Part shown: in pieces, positions 1 through 5,883 of the stretch
Position numbering within the stretch: position 1 is the stretch's first letter
Layout: each line of letters starts with the position of its first letter
Source: JAYTQQ01 sp043746635
Lineage (GTDB): Bacteria > Bdellovibrionota > Bdellovibrionia > Bdellovibrionales > JAMPXM01
DNA length: 11,883 nt
Assembly (NCBI GenBank): GCA_043746635.1
Contig: JAYTQQ010000226.1
Span: 1-11,883, forward strand
Direction: 5' to 3'
Translations under genes and position numbers: made by a program
The notes under the pieces: generated by a model
Seen by the model: the letters and a program-made list of their open reading frames with translations, nothing else
Database searches by the model: none
Told to the model about the DNA's origin: nothing

Positions 1-1
1 G

Positions 2-247
2 TTATTAACCGTAGCAATGATAGTGGTAAGCACGGGTATGAAAGCCCATGCATCAGCGTCATTAAGCAGCCAAACGACTCAACAAGTTCGAGTCAATAGA
101 GAAGACCCTCAAATAAATGGTACAGCCGCTGATTGTCCTTTTAAAATTGCTGGACAAAATAATTCAGCGCACGACACCGTTGTTTCTATAAACAACTCAA
201 CAGCTTCACAAGAATTAAACGCTTCAATGCGCGGTGTTTCTCGATAA
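2..247 (+). CDS. small exported protein, 5'-truncated by window edge
   Basis: The frame is open from base 2 to a TAA at 245-247, so the true start may lie outside the window. The visible product has 81 residues. It begins with a hydrophobic stretch (LLTVAMIVVSTGM) followed by KAHASA, which reads as the end of a Sec signal peptide with an AxA-type cleavage site. The mature part is about 60 residues, polar and rich in Ser, Thr, Asn and Gln, with one Cys, no membrane segment and no domain I recognise. An internal ATG at position 17 is possible but would remove part of the signal peptide. The gene is followed by a strong intrinsic terminator, which supports it being the last gene of a rightward transcript. 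Function unknown; periplasmic or secreted location is inferred from the signal peptide alone. Confidence 0.55.
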   Translation, partial: LLTVAMIVVSTGMKAHASASLSSQTTQQVRVNREDPQINGTAADCPFKIAGQNNSAHDTVVSINNSTASQELNASMRGVSR

Positions 248-270
248 AATTCTTGTAAAATAGATTGATG

Positions 271-303
271 GGAGTGAGTCCAAAAGGCTCGCTCCTTTTT
301 TTT
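271..303 (+). terminator. intrinsic terminator after the exported-protein gene
   Basis: The arms 271-280 (GGAGTGAGTC) and 286-295 (GGCTCGCTCC) pair over 10 bp around a 5-base loop and are followed directly by eight T residues (296-303). Two of the ten pairs are U-G wobbles (275/291 and 279/287). On the opposite strand these become A-C mismatches and there is no T-run, so the signal should work only for the rightward transcript and not for the converging operon that ends at 312. Confidence 0.9.
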
Positions 304-311
304 ACCAAAAG

Positions 312-689
312 CTAGAGTTCGGATTTCAATTCGTCTGAAGCTTTCGATGCTTCTTCTTCGTCTTTCTCTTTAGCCTGATGCAATTCATGGCGAATATCGA
401 GGCCGTGGTGAAATGTAAAAGAACTTGGCTTTCTATTCGCTGCAGTTGCGACCTTTGATTCCGATTTATTTTGAACTCCGCCGAGCTTCGCTCCAACAAA
501 ATGGTATCCATCGGTGACGGCCTTGGTCGCTCCGATGCTCACCGAATTGAGAACTTGCACGAGGCTTGAAGAGTGCAGCCAATTCTGAGAACGCTGTTCG
601 ATATTGTGATCGCCGATCCTGATCTGCATGAGAGCGACCACGACCGCAGTAAAAATAAAAACTTTGATAACAAAAAACATCTCGGACAT
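312..689 (-). CDS. small membrane-anchored protein of unknown function
   Basis: This 125-residue protein has a single hydrophobic segment at residues 4-22 (start MSEMFFVIKVFIF), with no cleavage site, so it is probably anchored in the inner membrane by its N-terminus. The middle (residues 40-95) is polar. The last 20 residues are highly charged, with runs of Lys, Asp and Glu that may form a short helix or coiled coil. I recognise no family. The start is fixed by a perfect AAGGAGG at 694-700, four bases before the ATG and overlapping the stop codon of the receiver gene upstream. It is therefore the second gene of a tight two-gene operon with a CheY-like protein and probably coupled to it in translation. 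A partner or output role for that receiver is an inference from position only. No intrinsic terminator for this strand is visible after the stop. Confidence 0.75.
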   Translation of the reverse strand: MSEMFFVIKVFIFTAVVVALMQIRIGDHNIEQRSQNWLHSSSLVQVLNSVSIGATKAVTDGYHFVGAKLGGVQNKSESKVATAANRKPSSFTFHHGLDIRHELHQAKEKDEEEASKASDELKSEL

Positions 690-693
690 AAAT

Positions 694-700
694 CCTCCTT
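694..700 (-). promoter_or_regulatory. strong Shine-Dalgarno overlapping the upstream stop codon
   Basis: The bottom strand reads AAGGAGG here, a full consensus match, four bases before the ATG at 689. Bases 699-701 are also the TAA stop of the receiver gene, so terminating ribosomes sit on this site. That suggests translational coupling of the two genes. Confidence 0.85.
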
Positions 701-1082
701 AAACGATTTTTTTTGCGATATCCATATCGCTCGCTTTATCGAGAGTCTTGAGCAGTTGCTCTGCCTTAAATGGCTTCACGATATAATCGCAACAACCTGC
801 TTCAAGAGCTAACATTACCATGCTTTCTTGATCTGCGGTTGAAAACGCAATTATTTTTGTGTTAGGAAGCTGCTTCAAAATTTCTTTGGTCGCATCAATG
901 CCAGATTTATGGGGCATAATGATATCCATTAAGATGATGTCGGGCCGAATGTTTTTTGCAAGCTCGATCGCTTCATTACCATTCGTGGCTTCTCCGATAA
1001 TTTCGTAAGAGGTCTTTTTAAGAGTGTGCCTAATTATTTCGAGGATGAAGGGCGCGTCATCCACGACCATAAGTTTCGTCAT
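699..1082 (-). CDS. stand-alone receiver domain protein (CheY-like response regulator)
   Basis: At 127 residues this is a single receiver (REC) domain with no output domain. The acidic pair D8-D9, phosphoacceptor D53 (in ILMDIIMP), switch Thr82 and invariant Lys103 (in YIVKPF) are all in place, so it should accept phosphate from a histidine kinase on D53. No kinase or chemotaxis gene lies in the window. Single-domain regulators usually act by protein-protein contact, on a flagellar motor, in a phosphorelay or on an adaptor; which applies here is unknown. It is the first gene of an operon with a small membrane protein. Its ATG lies six bases downstream of a TATAAT -10 box with a -35 at 17-bp spacing, and no Shine-Dalgarno is present, so the mRNA is predicted to be leaderless. 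That architecture also supports this start codon. Confidence 0.92.
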   Translation of the reverse strand: MTKLMVVDDAPFILEIIRHTLKKTSYEIIGEATNGNEAIELAKNIRPDIILMDIIMPHKSGIDATKEILKQLPNTKIIAFSTADQESMVMLALEAGCCDYIVKPFKAEQLLKTLDKASDMDIAKKIV

Positions 1083-1117
1083 ATCTTTATTATATTCTTG
1101 CGGCGGCGATCTCCCAA
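1082..1117 (-). promoter_or_regulatory. sigma70-like leaderless promoter of the receiver operon
   Basis: The bottom strand has TTGGGA (1117-1112), a 17-bp spacer, then a perfect TATAAT (1094-1089). Six bases later comes the ATG, so the usual start site, seven bases past the -10, is the A of the start codon. It overlaps the divergent dedA-family promoter. Confidence 0.75.
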
Positions 1118-1133
1118 CTAGATAATGAAAAAC
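1098..1133 (+). promoter_or_regulatory. sigma70-like promoter of the DedA-family gene, very short leader
   Basis: TTGCGG at 1098-1103, a 17-bp spacer and GATAAT at 1121-1126 form a good promoter. The ATG is nine bases after the -10, so the predicted leader is 0-5 bases. It occupies almost the same 30 bp as the divergent promoter of the receiver gene, so two polymerases could hardly bind at once. Confidence 0.65.
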
Positions 1134-1135
1134 TC

Positions 1136-1780
1136 ATGATTCACATTCCTTCGTCTAAAGAATTCGTCATTTTACTCTCTGGACTTTCGCCCATAGCCGG
1201 CTACGCGGTCATCCTGGGCGTTCTGACACTTTGTGGTTTTGGTTTACCTTTACCAGAGGACGTCACTCTTTTATTCGCAGGCCTCATCGCATCGACGAAT
1301 AAAATTAGTTTACCAGGGGCTCTCATCGCAGGATTTTGCGGCGTTTTCATCGGCGACACTATTTTGTTTTCGCTCGGGCGCAGATACGGCAAGAAATTAT
1401 TTTCGATAAAGCCCTTTAGTATCGCGTTTCCGCCTCATCGAATTGAAGCGGCAGAAATTAAAATTATTCGTAACCAACATTTTATTTGTTTCGTAGGTAG
1501 ATTTGTTCCGGGTCTACGTGCCTGCATTTTCGCCCTAGTCGGAAGCATGGGAGTAAAGCCAAAAGTTTTTCTGATTCAAGACGGACTCGCGGCATTGATC
1601 AGCGTTCCGGTGTGGGTTCTCGTTGGATATTACACCGGTGAAAACTGGGACCTCGCAGTGAAGCGTGCACACGAAGCGCAGTGGATTTTACTCGGTGTCG
1701 TAAGTACTTTCATTCTCGGCTACGTGCTTTATTTATTTCTTAGACATAAGAAAGAAAAGAAAATTCTCGGAAAGACTTAG
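1136..1780 (+). CDS. DedA-family (SNARE-associated/VTT domain) inner membrane protein
   Basis: This 214-residue polytopic protein matches the usual DedA length. Family marks in order: the re-entrant-loop motif GLPLPE with the conserved acidic residue E41, GD at 73-74, GRRYG at 81-85, and the RFVPGLR motif (R122, P125, R128). The C-terminal hydrophobic helix (about residues 181-202) ends in a Lys-rich cytosolic tail. DedA proteins are linked to lipid-carrier or phospholipid flipping (undecaprenyl phosphate, phosphatidylethanolamine) and to maintenance of the proton motive force. The exact substrate here cannot be told from sequence. It is transcribed alone from a promoter overlapping that of the receiver operon, and the ATG has no Shine-Dalgarno. 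Its TAG stop overlaps the TAA stop of the converging outer-membrane protein gene. Confidence 0.9.
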   Translation: MIHIPSSKEFVILLSGLSPIAGYAVILGVLTLCGFGLPLPEDVTLLFAGLIASTNKISLPGALIAGFCGVFIGDTILFSLGRRYGKKLFSIKPFSIAFPPHRIEAAEIKIIRNQHFICFVGRFVPGLRACIFALVGSMGVKPKVFLIQDGLAALISVPVWVLVGYYTGENWDLAVKRAHEAQWILLGVVSTFILGYVLYLFLRHKKEKKILGKT

Positions 1781-2898
1781 TTTCCCCAGGTATAACCAAT
1801 CTGAATCATCGTAAATGTATTTGTAACGCTGACATTGGTTTGCGTCGAATTTGTTGCGGGATCTGGTTTCGATGAGCCTCCAGCAAATTGATCTTTTTCC
1901 ATGCGCTCAGAAATTTTCCAGAACATTTGGTTCGATGAATCGATATAGATTCTTCCGCCGATGTTGATTCCAATCATGTCGGCATCGGGACTATTTCCAG
2001 ATTGGACATTTGCAGAAGTGAGAGTTTCGGCGTGTTTTGCTTTTGGCATAAATTCAATGCCAAGCTCCCATGAGTATCTTGATGACTGCGGAACCTCTGA
2101 TGAGAGCGACAAATTCACGCCGCTCGTTTCGAGGCTATTGCGAATCTGCGAATCGCTTCCAACTTGAAATTGGTAGTCTTCGTAATCCGCACCGACCGTG
2201 ACCGACGCTGCATTTTTTTGCGATGAGAGATAATTGCGGTAGCGAAATCCGCCGCTGATCCATTGTTGGCTCAAATGAGTGTTTCGAGTTTTATCATAAG
2301 AATCATTCACGCTCGAGGCTAGACTATTGAGGAGTTGCGCGTGAAGAGCAAAGCTCGGGTGAATCCAAGCACCGACATCTAATAAATAAGCCGGACCTGA
2401 GGTCGAATAATTTCTGGTGCTGATATCTGCCGAAGAGTGATTATAGATAAATGTTGGAGCAATGCTGATCTCCATGATGTTATTTTTTTTCTGATCGATG
2501 ACCGAAAGAGAAGGCTGAGTTTCTGGAATGACATTGATCTCTGGTAGTTTGGCGGCAGGAGTGATGAGCTTTTGTTCAACGATGACTGTGGGAGCCGCAG
2601 CAATCGGTTGAGGTAATGGAGCGGTTACAGGCAGCATAATGGGAGCCGTGATCGCAACAGGAGCGGTAACTGGAGTTGGCGCTGGCGCCGAAACTTCTTC
2701 TGCTTCGATCTCTGTCGTTTTTGCTGGAGTTTGCTTGGTCAGCGTGATTTTTTTGCGAACGGTATATCGACCAGAGTCGAGTCCATTTTCGAGACGAGAA
2801 GGTTTCGAATCGCTATTCAAAAGCAAACCCGATGACGGATCAAGCTGAGCGAAGGCAAACTCGGAGATTAAAATCAAAGATGCGGCCCAAAATTTCAT
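1777..2898 (-). CDS. predicted outer-membrane beta-barrel protein with Pro/Ala-rich periplasmic spacer
   Basis: I chose the ATG at 2898 (373 residues). It gives a textbook signal peptide, MKFWAASLILISEFAFA, with cleavage before QLDPSSG. The frame stays open to a TTG at 2961, but those extra 21 residues are Arg/Cys-rich and would bury the signal. Residues 70-105 form a low-complexity Pro/Ala/Thr/Val spacer that could cross the periplasm or touch peptidoglycan. Residues 143-373 alternate polar and hydrophobic positions in 10-12-residue strands with loops rich in Ser, Asn and Asp, as in an outer-membrane barrel. The last residues (IQIGYTWGN) look like a final beta strand but end in Asn, not the common Phe. 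A weak AAGAA-type ribosome site precedes the ATG, and I see no convincing -10/-35. The specific function is unknown. Confidence 0.75.
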   Translation of the reverse strand: MKFWAASLILISEFAFAQLDPSSGLLLNSDSKPSRLENGLDSGRYTVRKKITLTKQTPAKTTEIEAEEVSAPAPTPVTAPVAITAPIMLPVTAPLPQPIAAAPTVIVEQKLITPAAKLPEINVIPETQPSLSVIDQKKNNIMEISIAPTFIYNHSSADISTRNYSTSGPAYLLDVGAWIHPSFALHAQLLNSLASSVNDSYDKTRNTHLSQQWISGGFRYRNYLSSQKNAASVTVGADYEDYQFQVGSDSQIRNSLETSGVNLSLSSEVPQSSRYSWELGIEFMPKAKHAETLTSANVQSGNSPDADMIGINIGGRIYIDSSNQMFWKISERMEKDQFAGGSSKPDPATNSTQTNVSVTNTFTMIQIGYTWGN

Positions 2899-2916
2899 AC
2901 TGTTTTCTTCGGCGAA

Positions 2917-2931
2917 AAGAACGAAGTTCTT
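2917..2931. repeat. short perfect inverted repeat between divergent outer-membrane genes
   Basis: The arms AAGAAC (2917-2922) and GTTCTT (2926-2931) are separated by GAA. It lies between the leftward start at 2898 and the rightward promoter at 2941. It could be a regulator site or a small hairpin in the leftward leader. It is short enough to occur by chance. Confidence 0.35.
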
Positions 2932-2940
2932 GAAGCAAAT

Positions 2941-2976
2941 TTGACGACGGCACCGAATCAATGCACACTAGTTCAT
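2941..2976 (+). promoter_or_regulatory. sigma70-like promoter of the TolB/FlgT-like barrel gene
   Basis: TTGACG (2941-2946, five of six consensus bases) is followed after 17 bp by CACACT (2964-2969, three of six). The ATG at 2977 is seven bases after the -10, so transcription should begin at or one base before the start codon. No Shine-Dalgarno is visible, consistent with a leaderless message. Confidence 0.5.
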
Positions 2977-4608
2977 ATGACCAGATTTGGACTCATCATT
3001 TTATTACTATTTGGATCAATTCACTCTGCTTTAGCCCAATCAAACGAGGCGACGGTCGAGCAAACCGCACAGTACATAAGTCAGGTAGACGACGATATCA
3101 CGATCAAACGGGTAGCGATTTTGCCACTGACCGATAACCTCGACGGAATCTACGCGAGACCTCTCGAAGCCGAACTCATAAGTCTCGTTAAAAAAAATCA
3201 TCAGTGGGATCTCGTCGAAACGAATTTATCTGAGATTCCAAGTGTTCTTGATCTTGAAGAAAACAGCAAAAATCTAGCCAAAGTTTCCTCAAACATTCAA
3301 GCCGACGCGATCATCGCGTGTCGAATTAGCAAAGGACCTGGCGGTACTTCGATTCGCCTCGATTTGTTTCTTAAAAATGACAACAAGCTTTTTGCTCAAG
3401 AAATTCTGAAGGATTTTCCAAGATTTGAAATCAACGAGCTCAAAGAGCAGCTCATCAATATGTACAGCAAGCTGGTGGCGAAAATCCCGTACAGTGGTCA
3501 AATCTTGAGTCGTCAACAAAATCGCGTGACGGTCAACATCGGTAAAGCCGACGGCATCAACAAAGACCAAATCATTAGTGTCATTCAAGTGATTAAACTC
3601 AATCGTCATCCAAAATTTAACTTTCTTATCAGTACCGAAAAAGAAATTCTCGGTAAAATTAAAATTTTAAAAGTTGACGATAACTTAAGTTTCGGCTCGA
3701 TCATCACCGAAAAAGAAAAAGGTGCCATCAAAAAAGGCGCCAAAATTTCTGGAATTGATTTCGTGAATTACAGCGTTCCCGACGAGCTTTCAGGCGGTGG
3801 ACAAAAGGGTGACAACCTCGCTGATCGCGATGATTCGAAAGTAGCTTTCGGTAAGGCGCCGAGCGAGTGGATTCCGACTCAATCACCGATGTTTGGCGAA
3901 GTCGGAATCAAACTCGGGCTCGGAACTTTCGGCGAGAACATGAATCTCACCAACTCCAATTCGGCATTGAGTCCCGGCGGCCAAGATGGCAAAGCGCCGA
4001 TATATCCGAGCATCGGTTTGTTCGGTGAATTGTGGCTCAATCCGAAATGGCAATTGCGGGTCGAATTTCTACAAGGAGTTCTCTCAACCGGCAATCCACG
4101 CGCGGGATCTTCTCCGGGAACTCTTAATGATTCACTCACGTATTACAGCATGACAGTAGGTTATAATTTTCTACTCCGTAATGATTTCTTCGGCCCGAAA
4201 ATTCGTCTCGACTTCGGCGGGATGTCTTACCGCATGTTCGTCGATAGTTCGCAACCCGAATCGTTTACAACTGTCAATTACTCAGGAATTCTCATTGGTG
4301 TTACTGGCATTTTACCAATCGATGAGCGTGGTAAATTAATGATGGGCGCAACATTTAATCTCGTTCTCTTACCGAACTTGACCGAACAACCAGAAGCCTC
4401 AGGTGGAGGCGCCACAAACAACATCAATAATTTCTCTGTCTTCGTTGAGAAAAAATTGCGCGAAAATATTAAGCTCATCGGATCTCTCGATTTTCTTTTA
4501 GTGTCGACGAGTTTCTCTGGTCCCGGAAGTCGCGCAAATGGCGAGTACGCAACGAGCATGAGCCAGAGACTGACGACCGCAAACGTCGGTGTCGCTTATT
4601 TATTTTAA
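2977..4608 (+). CDS. exported TolB/CsgG-like + FlgT-C-like protein with C-terminal outer-membrane barrel
   Basis: The ATG at 2977 (543 residues) is preferred over the TTG at 2941 because it begins a clean signal peptide (MTRFGLIILLLFGSIHSALA, cut before Q21) and fits the promoter. Residues 43-147 contain KRVAILPL, then a helix and ADAIIACRI, resembling the alpha/beta fold of the TolB N-terminal and CsgG families. Residues 172-262 (SGQILSRQQNRVTVNIGKADGI region) resemble the FlgT C-terminal SH3-like domain, with its V-x-V-x-x-G-x-x-x-G-I core. A Gly/Asp-rich linker (270-300) leads to residues 306-543, which alternate in barrel-like strands and end in VGVAYLF, the terminal-Phe signal for the BAM machinery. 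No flagellar genes are nearby, so a flagellar role is not supported. Probably an outer-membrane protein with a periplasmic head; role unknown. Its stop overlaps that of the GT9 gene. Confidence 0.75.
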   Translation: MTRFGLIILLLFGSIHSALAQSNEATVEQTAQYISQVDDDITIKRVAILPLTDNLDGIYARPLEAELISLVKKNHQWDLVETNLSEIPSVLDLEENSKNLAKVSSNIQADAIIACRISKGPGGTSIRLDLFLKNDNKLFAQEILKDFPRFEINELKEQLINMYSKLVAKIPYSGQILSRQQNRVTVNIGKADGINKDQIISVIQVIKLNRHPKFNFLISTEKEILGKIKILKVDDNLSFGSIITEKEKGAIKKGAKISGIDFVNYSVPDELSGGGQKGDNLADRDDSKVAFGKAPSEWIPTQSPMFGEVGIKLGLGTFGENMNLTNSNSALSPGGQDGKAPIYPSIGLFGELWLNPKWQLRVEFLQGVLSTGNPRAGSSPGTLNDSLTYYSMTVGYNFLLRNDFFGPKIRLDFGGMSYRMFVDSSQPESFTTVNYSGILIGVTGILPIDERGKLMMGATFNLVLLPNLTEQPEASGGGATNNINNFSVFVEKKLRENIKLIGSLDFLLVSTSFSGPGSRANGEYATSMSQRLTTANVGVAYLF

Positions 4609-5630
4609 TTTAGAAAAGCCGCTTTGAGAACATCATCCACTCGGATGAGTTGCATGCAATTAAATTTTGGGCAAGCCCGACCCAGGCATTCAAATTCTCC
4701 TGGGCATAATACTTCCGGAACAAAAACCAGCGTGTGAGCCCCTTGCGGACCCCAACGTTCAGGTCTTTGAACTTTAACGGGGCTATAAATTCCAAAGGTG
4801 GGAACTCCGGTTGAAGCAGCGATGTGCAGAACTCCCGTGCTGGGAGCGAGAACTCCGGCAGCGTTTTGTAAAACAGAAATCAGTTCGTCTCCATTTAATT
4901 TTGAGTCAAGAAATGTCACCCGCGGATGGTTCACGAACTGCGAGCGAATCTCTGACAAAAAATCTTCATCTGTTTTAGTACCGGTAATTACAATTTTTTG
5001 AAAGCGGACAGCATGATCGATCAGATCAATGTAGTTTCGGGTGGGCCAATTGAGAGCGGAGCCCGACATTCCGGGATGAATAACGAAATATTTTTGGTGT
5101 TCGAGATTCCATTTTTTAAGATCAAAAGTTTTATTTGATTGGAGTCTGAGAGACTGTCTTCCGATTTCTTGATTGGCAAATCCGAGACCTTCTTCGACTA
5201 AAGAAAAATTATATTCGAGTTCTGATTTAATCGACTCCGAACGCTTTTGTCTGATTCCACGATTGTAGAATAAAAAAGAGTACCACTGACTTTTTGGTCC
5301 CACCCGGACGGGAATGCGAGCTAGATAAAGAAGCAATGCAAGCCACCATGGAGCATGGAACACGACCACGTTCGAAAAATGCGCCGTCTTCACTTTATGA
5401 TAGAGTTCGGTGAACTCCTTTAAGTTTACTTTTTTCTTCACCTGAAAGGTCTCGCGGATGGGCTTAGCGTTCGCGGGAACAAAGCTTAGGCCCTGCGAGA
5501 TCCACCAATGCGTCTCGTACCCTAAGCGAGAAAGGCTTTCATCAATAGGTAGGCTCAATACCAAATCGCCAATACGATCAAGACGTACCAACAAAATCTT
5601 TTTGATAGCGGGGAGAGACGTTTCTTGCAT
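4605..5630 (-). CDS. GT9-family glycosyltransferase (ADP-heptose:LPS heptosyltransferase-like)
   Basis: The product has 341 residues, normal for the family. The N-terminal domain opens with ILLVRLDRIGDLVLSLP (residues 12-28), the GT9 GD motif. The nucleotide-sugar domain contains HPGMSGSALNWP (185-196) and the family's DTGxxHxA motif in altered form as STGVLHIA (264-271), with His269 kept and Asp replaced by Ser. The C-terminus has four Cys (309, 315, 320, 325), spaced C-x5-C-x4-C-x4-C, a feature seen in several GT9 members. These enzymes usually move heptose or a related sugar onto LPS core or a glycoconjugate at the cytosolic face of the inner membrane. The acceptor cannot be told here, as no other LPS gene is nearby. 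I use the ATG at 5630: the frame continues to 5726, but the extra 32 residues are encoded by the promoter and inverted repeat and precede the conserved start. The message is predicted leaderless. Confidence 0.88.
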   Translation of the reverse strand: MQETSLPAIKKILLVRLDRIGDLVLSLPIDESLSRLGYETHWWISQGLSFVPANAKPIRETFQVKKKVNLKEFTELYHKVKTAHFSNVVVFHAPWWLALLLYLARIPVRVGPKSQWYSFLFYNRGIRQKRSESIKSELEYNFSLVEEGLGFANQEIGRQSLRLQSNKTFDLKKWNLEHQKYFVIHPGMSGSALNWPTRNYIDLIDHAVRFQKIVITGTKTDEDFLSEIRSQFVNHPRVTFLDSKLNGDELISVLQNAAGVLAPSTGVLHIAASTGVPTFGIYSPVKVQRPERWGPQGAHTLVFVPEVLCPGEFECLGRACPKFNCMQLIRVDDVLKAAFLN

Positions 5631-5665
5631 AGAGTAGTCATAAGGCGGCTGCCGGCCTTTCGCAA
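5630..5665 (-). promoter_or_regulatory. sigma70-like leaderless promoter of the GT9 gene
   Basis: The bottom strand carries TTGCGA (5665-5660), exactly 17 bp, TATGAC (5642-5637), then six bases to the ATG at 5630. The expected transcription start is the A of the start codon. The -35 box lies inside one arm of a 10-bp inverted repeat (5656-5684), which could serve as an operator. Confidence 0.7.
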
Positions 5666-5684
5666 TATGCACTGTTGCGAAAGG
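5656..5684. repeat. 10-bp perfect inverted repeat over the GT9 -35 box
   Basis: The arms CCTTTCGCAA (5656-5665) and TTGCGAAAGG (5675-5684) are perfect reverse complements with a 9-base spacer. The left arm contains the -35 hexamer of the GT9 promoter. The centre-to-centre distance of about 19 bp (two helical turns) suits a dimeric DNA-binding protein. No T-run follows, so it is not an intrinsic terminator. Confidence 0.7.
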
Positions 5685-5767
5685 AGGCCAAAATCTGACC
5701 TGACGAGGCGAATGTCTGTAGATCATAGACGAGTGTTCAGCGAAACTTTACTGGTCATAGGTACAAT

Positions 5768-5782
5768 TGTTTTATTAAAACA
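5768..5782. repeat. AT-rich 15-bp inverted repeat in the 253-bp intergenic region
   Basis: TGTTTTA (5768-5774) and TAAAACA (5776-5782) are perfect reverse complements around a single T. The site lies upstream of the large lipoprotein gene and could be an operator. It overlaps a weak promoter candidate, TTGTTT (5767-5772), 17 bp, TACTCT (5790-5795). The rest of 5631-5883 holds nothing else I can support. Confidence 0.4.
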
Positions 5783-5870
5783 GAATACGTACTCTATAGG
5801 TGATGCGGAACTTCCGAGAAAGACAAAGCTCAATCATCTTGAATTGAAACTTTGTTGGGGGCTGTATTTC

Positions 5871-5876
5871 TAAAAT
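5871..5876 (+). promoter_or_regulatory. candidate -10 box upstream of the large lipoprotein gene
   Basis: TAAAAT (five of six consensus bases) lies seven bases before the ATG at 5884, the spacing found at other genes in this window. However, there is no recognisable -35 at 16-18 bp (AACTTT at 17). A competing promoter is at 5767-5795. Treat as tentative. Confidence 0.3.
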
Positions 5877-5883
5877 TATATTA

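Noticed and set aside
2899..2961. 21-residue TTG-initiated extension of the leftward barrel protein
   Set aside because: It would place charged residues and two Cys before a clear signal peptide that starts at the 2898 ATG.
2941..2976. TTG start for the rightward TolB/FlgT-like protein
   Set aside because: That TTG is the first part of the TTGACG -35 box, and the next ATG starts a clean signal peptide.
2977..4608. Flagellar protein FlgT
   Set aside because: Only one domain resembles FlgT; the barrel half and absence of flagellar neighbours argue against the name.
5631..5726. 32-residue N-terminal extension of the GT9 enzyme
   Set aside because: The bases hold a TTG-17-TATGAC promoter and an inverted repeat; conserved family sequence begins just after the ATG at 5630.
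5625..5873. 82-codon rightward frame filling the gap upstream of the lipoprotein gene
   Set aside because: It starts inside the GT9 coding region, covers the GT9 promoter and inverted repeat, lacks a ribosome site, and its product is Arg/Cys-rich without a recognisable fold.
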